From JAFIEN01 sp051859505 (GTDB lineage Bacteria; Pseudomonadota; Alphaproteobacteria; Rhodobacterales; Rhodobacteraceae), in assembly GCA_051859505.1 (NCBI GenBank), contig JBHYFN010000026.1, positions 1 to 53,154 on the forward strand: a stretch of DNA of 53,154 bases, read 5' to 3'. Below, one piece after another: positions 35,496-42,958 of this stretch. The notes under the pieces were generated by a model, which was not told the origin of the DNA, did no database searches, and was given only the letters and a program-made list of their open reading frames with translations. Position 1 is the first letter of the stretch; every line of letters starts with the position of its first letter. Both the position numbers and the translations under genes were made by a program.

Positions 35496-37745
35496 ATGGC
35501 CGACTTCTTTGACGAGGGTGAACGGGTCGGCGTGCTGACCACCCAGCCGCTGGACCGGGTGCTGGACTATATCGCACCCGAGGGGGGCTGCTGGCTGGGG
35601 GCCTTTGTCGAGGTGCCGCTGGGGCCGCGGCGGGTGACGGGGGTGGTCTGGGGGCCGGGCAAGGGCGATTTCGACCGGGCGCGGCTGCGCCGGGTGGCGC
35701 GGGTTCTGGACGCCCCCCCGATGCGCGAGGAATTGCGGGTCTTTCTGGGCCGGGTGGCCGATTACACGCTGACCCCGATGCCGGCGATGCTGCGGCTGGC
35801 CACCCGGGCGCCGGGCCTGGGCGATCCGCCGGCGATGCGGCGCATCCTGCGGCCGGGCGAGGCGGTGCCGGCGCGGATGACCGAGGCGCGCGAGAGGGTG
35901 CTGGCGGTGCTGCGCGATCATGGCGGGCTGGCCTTCACCCTGTCGGAACTGGCGCAGATGGCGGATGTGGGGCCGGGCGTGATCAAGGGCCTTGTCGCCG
36001 CCGGCAGCCTGCGCGAGGAAGAGGCCCCCCGCGACCGGCCCTATCCGCTGCTCGATCCCGATCATGGCGCGGATCCGGGGGCCGGTGCGGGGGCCGGTGC
36101 GGGGGCCAGTCCGGGGGCCAGTCCGGAGGGCGTCACATTGACGGCGGAACAGGCGGCCGGGGCGGCGCAGTTGCGCGCGGCGATGCGCAGCGGGCGGTTC
36201 GGGGCGACGCTTCTGCAGGGCGTCACCGGGTCGGGCAAGACGGAGGTCTATCTTGAAGCGGTGGCCGAGGCCCTGCGGATGGGTCGGCAGGCGCTGGTCC
36301 TGTTGCCCGAGATCGCGCTGACGGGGGCCTTCCTTGACCGGGTGGAGGCGCGGTTCGGCCAGCGCCCGGCCGAATGGCATTCCGGCATCACCCTGACCGA
36401 GCGGCGCCGCCTCTGGCGCATGGTGGGGCAGGGGGGGGCGCAGCTGGTTGTGGGGGCGCGCTCGGCGCTGTTCCTGCCGTTTCGTGACCTTGGCCTGATC
36501 GTCGTGGATGAGGAGCATGACACCTCCTACAAGCAGGAGGAGGGCGTGCTGTACAATGCGCGCGACATGGCGGTTCTGCGCGCCTCGCTGAACGGGGCGC
36601 AGGCGGTGCTGGCTTCGGCCACGCCGAGCCTTGAGACCTGGGCCAATGTGGAGGCGGGGAAATATGCGCGCGTCCGGCTGGAGCGCCGGTTCGGCCCCGC
36701 CGTCCTGCCGGTGATGCGCGCCATCGACATGCGTGCCGAAGAGGTCCGGCCGGGGAGCTGGATCTCGCCCAGCCTGCGCCGCGCGGTCGAGGCGCGGCTG
36801 AGCCGGGGGGAGCAGGCGCTCCTGTTCCTCAATCGCCGCGGCTATGCGCCGGTGACGCTGTGTCGGGCCTGCGGGCACCAGATCGGCTGTGATCACTGCG
36901 ATGCGCGGATGGTCGAGCACCGGTTCCTCAGGCGGCTGATGTGCCATCAATGCGGGGCGACGAAGCCTGTGCCCGAGGTCTGTCCGGCCTGCGGGGCCGA
37001 GGGGCGGCTGGCGCCGGTCGGCCCGGGGGTGGAGCGCCTGGCCGAAGAGACGGAGGCCGCCTTTCCGGGGGCAAGGGTGAGTGTGCTGTCTTCGGACCTC
37101 TTCGGATCGGCCCGGGCGTTGAAGGAACATATCGCCGGGATCGCCGAGGGGGCGGCGGATATCATCATCGGCACCCAGCTTGTGGCAAAGGGGCACAACT
37201 TTCCGCTGCTGACGCTGGTGGGGGTGATCGACGCGGATCTGGGGTTGCAGGGGTCGGACCTGCGCGCCGCCGAGCGCACGTTTCAGCTGATGCGGCAGGT
37301 GGCGGGCCGGGCGGGGCGGGCCGAGGCGCCGGGCGAGGCGCTTCTCCAGAGCTTTCAGCCCGAGCATCCGGTGATCCGGGCGATCCTGTCGGGCGATGAA
37401 GAGGGGTTCTGGCGGGCCGAGGCCGAGGGGCGCCGCGCCGCCGCCGTGCCGCCCTATGGGCGGATGGCGGGGATCATCCTGTCGTCCACCGATGTGCAGG
37501 CGGTGTTCGATCTGGGCAATGCGATGGCGCAGAACGTGGCTCCGCTGCGCCGCATCGGGGCCGAGGTCTGGGGGCCGGCCGCGGCCCCGATCGCGCGGGT
37601 GCGCGGGCGGCATCGGGTGCGCTTGCTGGTCAAGGCCGACAAGGGCGCGCCGCTGCAGGCCGCCCTCGCGGAATGGGTGGGGCAGTTTCGCCTGAAGGGG
37701 GATCTGCGGCTGGCCATAGATGTGGATCCGCAGAGCTTTCTGTGA
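35496..37745 (+). CDS. priA: primosomal protein N' (replication restart helicase PriA)
   Basis: A 749-residue SF2 helicase that reloads the replisome at stalled forks. The 3'-end-binding domain starts FFDEGERVGVLTTQPLDRVL; Walker A is GVTGSGKTEVYLEA near residues 241-254; the DEAH-like box is VVDEEHDTSYKQEEG; GSASLE-like motif III is ASATPSLETW; and eight zinc cysteines lie in CRACGHQIGCDHCDA and CHQCGATKPVPEVCPACGA. Between the N-terminal part and the helicase domain, PGAGAGAGASPGAS is encoded by four copies of a 12-bp repeat (36075-36122). I chose the ATG at 35496; ATGs further up would add residues not typical of the family. It is divergent from fsa. Confidence 0.95.
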   Translation: MADFFDEGERVGVLTTQPLDRVLDYIAPEGGCWLGAFVEVPLGPRRVTGVVWGPGKGDFDRARLRRVARVLDAPPMREELRVFLGRVADYTLTPMPAMLRLATRAPGLGDPPAMRRILRPGEAVPARMTEARERVLAVLRDHGGLAFTLSELAQMADVGPGVIKGLVAAGSLREEEAPRDRPYPLLDPDHGADPGAGAGAGAGASPGASPEGVTLTAEQAAGAAQLRAAMRSGRFGATLLQGVTGSGKTEVYLEAVAEALRMGRQALVLLPEIALTGAFLDRVEARFGQRPAEWHSGITLTERRRLWRMVGQGGAQLVVGARSALFLPFRDLGLIVVDEEHDTSYKQEEGVLYNARDMAVLRASLNGAQAVLASATPSLETWANVEAGKYARVRLERRFGPAVLPVMRAIDMRAEEVRPGSWISPSLRRAVEARLSRGEQALLFLNRRGYAPVTLCRACGHQIGCDHCDARMVEHRFLRRLMCHQCGATKPVPEVCPACGAEGRLAPVGPGVERLAEETEAAFPGARVSVLSSDLFGSARALKEHIAGIAEGAADIIIGTQLVAKGHNFPLLTLVGVIDADLGLQGSDLRAAERTFQLMRQVAGRAGRAEAPGEALLQSFQPEHPVIRAILSGDEEGFWRAEAEGRRAAAVPPYGRMAGIILSSTDVQAVFDLGNAMAQNVAPLRRIGAEVWGPAAAPIARVRGRHRVRLLVKADKGAPLQAALAEWVGQFRLKGDLRLAIDVDPQSFL
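36075..36122. repeat. 12-bp tandem repeat, four copies, within priA
   Basis: Copies CCGGGGGCCGGT, GCGGGGGCCGGT, GCGGGGGCCAGT and CCGGGGGCCAGT follow in frame and encode a glycine-alanine linker between two PriA domains. Because the unit is four codons, copy number can vary without frameshift. Confidence 0.9.
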
Positions 37746-37876
37746 TCGAAAGGGGGCCTGCCGCAAAGGAGTGCCGGCCGGTGTCGGGTCCGGACCGCGT
37801 GGCGGCCGGTCCGGTTCCCCTGCTTGCCCCCCTGCCTGCTTTCGCGCCGACCCCTGTCGCAGATCGAGGATCGACC

Positions 37877-38608
37877 ATGTCTGATTTCAAGGATGCCGGC
37901 CATGTTGCCGGCTATGCCGAGCGGACCCGCCGCCATGTGCCGGGCCTGCAGGAGCTGCATCGCATGGCGGCGTTGCTTCTGGCCGAACGGATGCCCGAGG
38001 AGGGCCGGTTGCTGGTTCTCGGGGCCGGTGGCGGCCTTGAACTGCGCGCCTTTGCCGAGGCGCAGCCCGGATGGCGGTTCGACGGTGTGGATCCGTCCGC
38101 GGCGATGCTCGAGCAGGCCCGAGGCGTCCTCGGGCCGCATGCGGGCCGGGTTGTCCTGCACGAGGGTCTTGTCGACATCGCACCAAGCGGCCCGTTCGAC
38201 GGTGCGACCTGCCTGCTGACGCTGCATTTCCTGCCGCGGGACGAACGCCTGTCCACCCTGCGGCACCTGGCGGACCGGCTGCGGCCCGGGGCGCCGCTTG
38301 TCATCGCGCATCACAGCTTTCCCACGGAAGGCGCGCAGCATGACCTCTGGTTGCGCCGCAATGCCGAGCTTTCGATCCGGGCAGGGGTGCCGAGACAGCA
38401 GGCCGAACGGGGAATGGAGGCGATGAAGGAGCGCCTGCCGGTTCTGCCGCCCGACCAGGACGAGGCGCTGCTGAGGCAGGCGGGTTTTACCGATGTGCAG
38501 TTGTTCTTTGCAGCCCTGACCTTGCGGGGCTGGGTCGCTTTCCGGGCCGCAGACGGGAGTGGCGACGGGAGTGGTGACGGGAGTGGTGACGGGCGCGGCG
38601 ACGGGTGA
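37877..38608 (+). CDS. class I SAM-dependent methyltransferase
   Basis: A 243-residue methyltransferase with motif I LLVLGAGGGLELRAFAEAQP near residues 45-64, the acidic ribose-binding DGVDPSAAMLEQA near 69-81, and CLLTLHFLPRDERLSTLRHL near 114-133. The substrate is not evident. The ending GSGDGSGDGSGDGRGDG is encoded by a 12-bp tandem repeat that also contains the stop codon, so the natural C-terminus was probably near GWVAFRAAD. The ATG follows GAGGATCGACC. It starts 131 bases after priA on the same strand. Confidence 0.88.
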   Translation: MSDFKDAGHVAGYAERTRRHVPGLQELHRMAALLLAERMPEEGRLLVLGAGGGLELRAFAEAQPGWRFDGVDPSAAMLEQARGVLGPHAGRVVLHEGLVDIAPSGPFDGATCLLTLHFLPRDERLSTLRHLADRLRPGAPLVIAHHSFPTEGAQHDLWLRRNAELSIRAGVPRQQAERGMEAMKERLPVLPPDQDEALLRQAGFTDVQLFFAALTLRGWVAFRAADGSGDGSGDGSGDGRGDG

Positions 38609-38635
38609 GGCGACGGGCGCGGCGGCGGGCGCGGC
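38552..38635. repeat. 12-bp tandem repeat, seven copies, over the methyltransferase stop
   Basis: Copies are GACGGGAGTGGC, GACGGGAGTGGT (twice), GACGGGCGCGGC, GACGGGTGAGGC, GACGGGCGCGGC and GGCGGGCGCGGC. The TGA stop at 38606-38608 lies in the fifth copy and differs from the others by the base change CGC to TGA-type, so the stop arose within the array. Four upstream copies are translated as a Gly/Ser/Asp tail. Confidence 0.92.
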
Positions 38636-38796
38636 GGGGACCGGCCCTGAGATCCGGGCGGCTACCTGGGCGGCCGCCAGGGCGGCCACCCGGGCGGGGC
38701 GCCCCTCGCGCCGGGTTTCACGCGGCACGACCCATCCGGGGAGTGGAACCCGGCCCCGGTCTGCCCTAGTTTCAGGGTGAACCAGAGGAGATGCCG

Positions 38797-39447
38797 ATGT
38801 TCAGCCTGTTTTCCAGGAAGTCCGAGATGGTCAGCGCCGATCAGGCCCTGCCGGGCCGACCGCAGCCGATCCCGACCGCGACGGCGCATCACGTGAACGC
38901 CCGTCCGCTCGAGGCGGAGCCGCCGCCGGGGATGGAGGTGGCGATGTTCGGCATGGGCTGTTTCTGGGGGGTCGAGCGGATCTTCTGGAAAGCGCCCGGT
39001 GTGGTGGTGACGATGGTGGGCTATGCCGGGGGATATACGCCCAATCCGACCTATGACGAGGTCTGCACCGGCATGACCGGCCATAACGAGGTGGTCCGGG
39101 TGATCTTCGATCCGGCGGTGACCTCTTACGAGGACCTGTTGCGACTGTTCTGGGAGGGCCATGATCCGACCCAGGGGATGCGGCAGGGCAATGATCGGGG
39201 GACGCAGTATCGTTCCGGCATCTATACCTTTTCCGATGCGCAGCAGGCTGCGGCGGAAGCGAGCCGGAGCGCCTATGCGCCGCGGCTGCAGGCGGCGGGA
39301 TATGGCGCGATCACCACCGAGATCCTGCCCGCGCCGGTGTTCTATTTTGCCGAAGACTATCACCAGCAGTATCTGTCGAAGAACCCGGCCGGATATTGCG
39401 GGATCGGCGGCACGGGGGTGCGTTGCCCCGTGGGCGTTTCCGTCTGA
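38797..39447 (+). CDS. msrA: peptide-methionine (S)-S-oxide reductase MsrA
   Basis: A 216-residue MsrA that repairs oxidised methionine. The catalytic cysteine is in FGMGCFWGVERIFWKAPG near residues 51-68; VGYAGGYTPNPTYDEVCTG follows near 75-93, EGHDPTQGMRQGNDRGTQYR near 126-145, and resolving cysteines lie in YCGIGGTGVRCPVGV at the end. About 45 residues precede the catalytic domain (MFSLFSRKSEMVSADQALPG), without a clear signal peptide. AGAGGAG lies 6 bases before the ATG at 38797; the ATG at 38791 touches that site and is less likely. No msrB is nearby. Confidence 0.95.
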   Translation: MFSLFSRKSEMVSADQALPGRPQPIPTATAHHVNARPLEAEPPPGMEVAMFGMGCFWGVERIFWKAPGVVVTMVGYAGGYTPNPTYDEVCTGMTGHNEVVRVIFDPAVTSYEDLLRLFWEGHDPTQGMRQGNDRGTQYRSGIYTFSDAQQAAAEASRSAYAPRLQAAGYGAITTEILPAPVFYFAEDYHQQYLSKNPAGYCGIGGTGVRCPVGVSV

Positions 39448-39455
39448 GGCAGGGG

Positions 39456-39545
39456 CGGAAATTCCGGTGAAATTTCCGGGGGGGCTCTGCCCCCCGCCGC
39501 GCTGCGCGCGACTCCCCCCGGGATATTTTCGAACAAAAGAAGCCA
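39456..39545. repeat. composite palindromic repeat (copy 3)
   Basis: It begins with the imperfect AT-core palindrome CGGAAATT-CCGGTGA-AATTTCCG, then a GGGGGGCTCTGCCCCCC hairpin, CGCGC-TGC-GCGCG, and the end CTCCCCCCGGGATATTTTC with AACAAAAGAAGCCAT. It starts 8 bases after the msrA stop and ends about 100 bases before prmA. Confidence 0.85.
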
Positions 39546-39642
39546 TGGGGTGCGGAGGGTGGCCCGGGATCGTCCTGGCCTGCAGCCGAATTGACCTTTG
39601 CGGACCCGGCGCGTAACCGGGCGGCAGGGCAGGGAGGACGCC

Positions 39643-40527
39643 ATGGCCATTTATTCCGCGATTACCACGCTTATGGGCCGTCTTGCTGCCGAGGAGCTGG
39701 GCGAAGCGCTTGAGGCGCTTGAACCCGCGCCCTCGGCGATCGGGGTGTTCGAGGTCGAGGACGGATCGGGCTTGTTCGAGGTTGCGGCGCATTATGAGGA
39801 GGCGCCCGATCAGGTGGCGCTGGCCCTTCTGGCGGCGAGCCGCGGGGCGCGGGACTTTGCCGTCTCGGAAGTGCCGGATGTGGATTGGGTGGCGCATGTG
39901 CGGCGCGAGCTGGCCCCGGTCGAGGCGGGCCGGTTCTTCGTTTACGGCAGCCATGATGCCGAGCAGGTGCCCGCGGGGCGGATCGCGCTGCTGATCGAGG
40001 CAGCGATGGCCTTTGGCACCGGGCATCACGGCACGACGCTGGGATGCCTGCGGATGCTTGATCTGCTGGCCGATCGCGGGGTCGTGGCGCGCAATGTGGC
40101 CGATATCGGCTGCGGGACGGCGGTGCTGGCCATGGCCGCGGCGCGGCTTTGGGAGGGCGCGCTTGCCGGGCCGGTGCTGGCGTCGGATATCGATCCGGTG
40201 GCTGTCGAGGTGGCGGCGGCCAATGTGGCGGCGAACGGGCTGGAGGGGCGCGTGACCTGTCTGGAGGCCGAAGGTTTTGACGCGGAGCCGATCGCGGTGC
40301 GGGCGCCGTTCGACCTGGTCTTTGCCAATATCCTGAAGGGACCGCTTCTGGAGCTGGCTCCGGCCATGGCGGCGCATGTGGTGCCGGGGGGGCGGGTGAT
40401 TCTCTCGGGCCTGCTGAACGAACAGGCCGGGGAGGTTCTGGAGGTTTATTCCCGAAACGGGTTCAATCCCGAAGAGCACGCCGAGATTGTCGACTGGTCG
40501 ACGCTTCTTTTGCAGCGAGTTTCGTAA
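39643..40527 (+). CDS. prmA: ribosomal protein L11 methyltransferase PrmA
   Basis: A 294-residue methyltransferase that trimethylates ribosomal protein L11. The N-terminal substrate-binding domain (residues 1-90) leads to AMAFGTGHHGTTLGCLRMLD near 125-144, the AdoMet motif VADIGCGTAVLAMAAARLWE near 155-174, VLASDIDPVAVEVAAANVAA near 181-200, and the catalytic VFANILKGPLLELAPAMAAH near 226-245. GGGAGG lies 6 bases before the ATG at 39643. A strong hairpin terminator follows the gene, so it is the last gene of its transcript. Confidence 0.93.
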   Translation: MAIYSAITTLMGRLAAEELGEALEALEPAPSAIGVFEVEDGSGLFEVAAHYEEAPDQVALALLAASRGARDFAVSEVPDVDWVAHVRRELAPVEAGRFFVYGSHDAEQVPAGRIALLIEAAMAFGTGHHGTTLGCLRMLDLLADRGVVARNVADIGCGTAVLAMAAARLWEGALAGPVLASDIDPVAVEVAAANVAANGLEGRVTCLEAEGFDAEPIAVRAPFDLVFANILKGPLLELAPAMAAHVVPGGRVILSGLLNEQAGEVLEVYSRNGFNPEEHAEIVDWSTLLLQRVS

Positions 40528-40535
40528 AATTCCCG

Positions 40536-40573
40536 AAAAACAAAGGCTAACCGGGGCGGTTGCCTTTGTTTTG
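40536..40573 (+). terminator. Rho-independent terminator after prmA
   Basis: AAACAAAGGC-T-AACC pairs with GGTT-GCCTTTGTTT around GGGGC, a stem of about 15 bp with one bulge, and the 3' arm ends in TTTGTTTT. It lies 9 bases after the prmA stop. Confidence 0.7.
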
Positions 40574-40630
40574 CCACATTTCGGAGCCAATTTTTCCTTT
40601 GTGAGGTGGGGGTCTCACACGGAGGCTGTC

Positions 40631-40975
40631 ATGTCTCATGGCGTAACGAATTTTGACGACCGTCTGCGTCGTCTGACCCGGAAACATCGCAAGATGGCCA
40701 ATGGTGTGGTCCATCGGATCGGTGCGGATGGGCTGATCCAGGCCTATCCGCGGCGCAGGGCGCCCAGGTTCCCGTTGAAGGGGATCGTGCTGCTGATCGG
40801 GGCGGCCTTCCTGTTCAAGGGGTTTCTCTACGCCTCGCTGACCCCGGTGATCTATGAGGAGCGGGTCGATCTGCTTCGTCAGGGCAGCCTTGTCGAACAG
40901 GGTGGGGCCTGGGTGATGCAGGCGGATCCTGCGACGGTCTGGATCGGGGGCGTGATCGCGTCGCTGTTGCGCTGA
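40631..40975 (+). CDS. small membrane protein of unknown function
   Basis: A 114-residue protein starting MSHGVTNFDDRLRRLTRKHR, with a basic N-terminal region, one membrane segment (IVLLIGAAFLFKGFLYASL near residues 56-74) and a C-terminal domain ending VWIGGVIASLLR. GGAGG lies 6 bases before the ATG. The positive N-terminus suggests it stays in the cytoplasm with the C-terminus outside. I do not know its function. It is flanked by terminators at 40536 and 41008, so it is a single-gene transcript. A hairpin GTGAG/CTCAC lies in its leader just before the ribosome binding site. Confidence 0.8.
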   Translation: MSHGVTNFDDRLRRLTRKHRKMANGVVHRIGADGLIQAYPRRRAPRFPLKGIVLLIGAAFLFKGFLYASLTPVIYEERVDLLRQGSLVEQGGAWVMQADPATVWIGGVIASLLR

Positions 40976-41007
40976 GGCGCGCCGGTTCATCAAGTCCGGA
41001 CAAACGA

Positions 41008-41036
41008 AAAGGCCGCAGAGCATCTCTGCGGCCTTT
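41008..41036. terminator. bidirectional Rho-independent terminator
   Basis: AAAGGCCGCAGAG-CAT-CTCTGCGGCCTTT is a perfect 13-bp stem with a 3-base loop. T-rich ends exist in both directions, so it ends the small membrane-protein gene on the plus strand and the DUF1127 gene on the minus strand. Confidence 0.9.
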
Positions 41037-41077
41037 CGGTTCTGGCACCATGCCGGGCGGGTTGCCCGGCGGATGTG

Positions 41078-41296
41078 TCAGCGCTTGCGGCGGGCGGCGA
41101 TCAGGTCGATATCGCCGCGGCACAGGCCGATGTCATCAAGCTCGCGGGCCGAGAGGCGCGACAGCGTGTTGCGGGTGATGCGCGCGTCGTTCCAGTCCTG
41201 CAGCGCGCCGAAGGCGGCGCCGAGCGTGGCGGTGATGCGGGCGGCCAGTCCGATGTGGTGAGTGGCCTGAATGCGGTTCGTGTCGAAGGTCGTCAT
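41078..41296 (-). CDS. DUF1127 family small protein
   Basis: A 72-residue protein ending in a DUF1127 (YjiS-like) motif: LQDWNDARITRNTLSRLSAR, then ELDDIGLCRGDIDLIAARRK. I start at the ATG at 41296, since AAGGA lies 8 bases upstream; the ATG at 41305 (MNDM) would sit on that site. DUF1127 proteins of alphaproteobacteria are small, arginine-rich and stress- or phosphate-responsive, and several affect RNA turnover. It is transcribed divergently from ruvC, and its upstream region has a 15-bp perfect palindrome at 41406-41420. Confidence 0.85.
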   Translation of the reverse strand: MTTFDTNRIQATHHIGLAARITATLGAAFGALQDWNDARITRNTLSRLSARELDDIGLCRGDIDLIAARRKR

Positions 41297-41405
41297 GTCG
41301 TTCATCCTTGGGGATCGGGGCTGCGACAGGCGCAGCGATGTCTCTGATGAGCCGGAGATAGGCGAGCGTTTCGGCCCGCGCCAGTAGCGAAACCGCATAG
41401 CACGA

Positions 41406-41420
41406 ATGCAGTTTCTGCAT
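41406..41420. promoter_or_regulatory. 15-bp inverted repeat, possible operator
   Basis: ATGCAG-TTT-CTGCAT is a perfect dyad about 110 bases upstream of the DUF1127 start. On the minus strand GCTATGC lies close by and could be a -10 element. The motif does not match a regulator site that I know with certainty. Confidence 0.4.
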
Positions 41421-41565
41421 GACATGCCGAAATGTTAAGCGTTTGTGAAACGGGCAGGAATCCGGATGGGCCGGATGTCGTTTCTGCGCTGCGGCATGCC
41501 GGTTTCGGGTGCCGATTGCGGTCTCTTCGCGGCGCGGCCCGTCGGGGAGGTCGGCAGAAAGACGC

Positions 41566-41594
41566 TTGGCCTGTGTTCGCTCTTTGTGCTAGCT
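41566..41594 (+). promoter_or_regulatory. probable sigma-70-type promoter of ruvC
   Basis: TTGGCC and CTAGCT are separated by 17 bases and lie 31 bases before the ruvC ATG. The same layout, TTGGCT-17-CTAGAG, precedes tolQ at 44511. Confidence 0.45.
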
Positions 41595-41625
41595 GTTGCA
41601 CAAGAGCAATAATCGAGGGGCAATC

Positions 41626-42185
41626 ATGCGGGTTCTGGGGATCGATCCGGGGCTGCGCAACATGGGCTGGGGCGTGATCGAGGTGTCGGGTGTGCGCCTG
41701 CGGCACGTTGCCAATGGAATCTGCCACTCCGATTCGGGCGAGCTTTCGGGGCGGCTCCTGTCGCTTCATGCGCAACTGACCGAGGTTATCGCCCACTGGC
41801 GCCCCGATGCGGCGGCGGTCGAGCAGACTTTCGTGAACAAGGACGGGGTCGGCACGCTGAAGCTGGGGCAGGCGCGGGGGATCGCGCTGCTGGTGCCGGC
41901 GCAGGCGGGCTGAGCGTCGGAGAATATGCGCCCAATGCCGTCAAGAAGGCGATCGTGGGCGTGGGCCATGCCGACAAGGCGCAGATCGGGCATATGGTGC
42001 GGCTGCATCTGCCGGGCGTGAGCATCGCGGGGCCGGATGCGGCCGATGCGCTGGCGATCGCGATCTGTCACGCGCATCACCTGCAATCGGCGGGCCATCT
42101 CGAGGCGGCGCTGGCGCGTGCCGGGGCGGGGCAGGCGAAGGGGCCGCCCCGGATCGGCCGGGCGCGGCGGAGTGCGGCGGGATGA
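41626..42185 (+). pseudogene. ruvC: ruvC, Holliday junction endonuclease, interrupted by a -1 frameshift
   Basis: The first frame, 41626-41913, encodes 95 residues from MRVLGIDPGLRNMGWGVIEV to ALLVPAQAG and stops at a TGA. The rest of RuvC continues in another frame from 41910 to 42185: LSVGEYAPNAVKKAIVGVGH to RARRSAAG. Adding one G to the GGG at 41907-41909 would restore a normal RuvC of about 187 residues. The catalytic residues are all present over the two parts: Asp7, Glu66, and the two Asp of DAADALAIAICH. The start follows CGAGGGGCAATC, and the final TGA overlaps the ruvA ATG as in an intact operon. It is either a sequencing error at a G run, a recent mutation, or a programmed shift. 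Confidence 0.9.
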
Positions 42186-42856
42186 TCGGCAGGATCTCGG
42201 GGCGGCTGGACTATCGCGCGGCGGATCATGTTCTGATCGATGTGCGGGGGGTGGGCTATGTCGTCCATGTCTCGGACCGGGTGATGATGGGCTTGCCGCC
42301 GGTGGGGCAGGCGGTGTCGCTGTTCACCGATCTTCTGGTGCGCGAGGATCTGTTGCAGCTGTTCGGCTTTGCCACGCTTGCCGAAAAGGAGTGGCACCGG
42401 CTGCTGACCAGCGTTCAGGGTGTGGGCGCCAAGGCCAGCATGGCGATCCTGGGGGCGCTGGGGGCCGACGGGGTCAGCCGGGCGATCGCGCTGGGCGACT
42501 GGTCGGCCATCGCAAAGGCGAAGGGCGTCGGTCCGAAGACGGCGCAGCGGATCGTGATGGAGCTGAAGGACAAGGCGCCCGGGGTCATGGCGATGGGGGC
42601 GGGGATCGCGGCGGCGCTGGGCGATGCGGTGGCCGAGGCCTCCGGCGACGCTGTGGTCGAGCCGGTTCCGATCAAGGCGCCTGCCGGTGGCGGCAATGAT
42701 GCGGCGGTCAGCGAGGCGCTGTCGGCCTTGGGCAATCTGGGCTATGCGCCGGGTGATGCCGCCAGCGCTGTTGCGAGCGCCTCGGAGGCAGAGCCGGGGG
42801 CCGACACGGCGGCGCTGATCCGGGCGGCGCTGCGGCTTCTGGCTCCGAAGGGCTAG
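42182..42856 (+). CDS. ruvA: Holliday junction branch migration protein RuvA
   Basis: A 224-residue RuvA. Domain I is the OB-fold (MIGRISGRLDYRAADHVLID, then VRGVGYVVHVSDRV), domain II has the helix-hairpin-helix pair (LTSVQGVGAKASMAILGALG near residues 75-94 and AKAKGVGPKTAQRIVMELKD near 106-125), and domain III near 175-224 contacts RuvB (ALSALGNLGYAPGDAASAVA). It binds four-way junctions as a tetramer and loads RuvB. The ATG overlaps the ruvC stop codon. It is intact. Confidence 0.96.
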   Translation: MIGRISGRLDYRAADHVLIDVRGVGYVVHVSDRVMMGLPPVGQAVSLFTDLLVREDLLQLFGFATLAEKEWHRLLTSVQGVGAKASMAILGALGADGVSRAIALGDWSAIAKAKGVGPKTAQRIVMELKDKAPGVMAMGAGIAAALGDAVAEASGDAVVEPVPIKAPAGGGNDAAVSEALSALGNLGYAPGDAASAVASASEAEPGADTAALIRAALRLLAPKG

Positions 42857-42859
42857 GGG

Positions 42860-42958
42860 ATGGCGAAGGTGCGGGGCCATTTCGACGGGCAGACCGGAGT
42901 TTGGCGGCGACATCCGGCAGCCGGGGGCCTGGTCGGTGCCGGGGCGGGTGGGCCATGA
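42860..42958 (+). CDS. short ORF between ruvA and ruvB, doubtful
   Basis: A 32-codon frame starts at an ATG three bases after ruvA (MAKVRGHFDGQTGVWRRHPA) and ends in a TGA overlapping the ruvB ATG (ATGA at 42955-42958). The spacing suggests coupling between ruvA and ruvB, but the second half is glycine/alanine-rich and looks like chance. CTAGGGG before the ATG is a weak and very close ribosome binding site. It could be a leader ORF that carries ribosomes to ruvB. Confidence 0.25.
   Translation: MAKVRGHFDGQTGVWRRHPAAGGLVGAGAGGP

Larger units (their letters stand above)
41297..41625. other. divergent intergenic region between DUF1127 gene and ruvC
   Basis: It contains the inverted repeat at 41406-41420, a probable ruvC promoter at 41566-41594, and no convincing ORF. 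The DUF1127 transcript start is probably on the left side of the palindrome. Confidence 0.5.
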
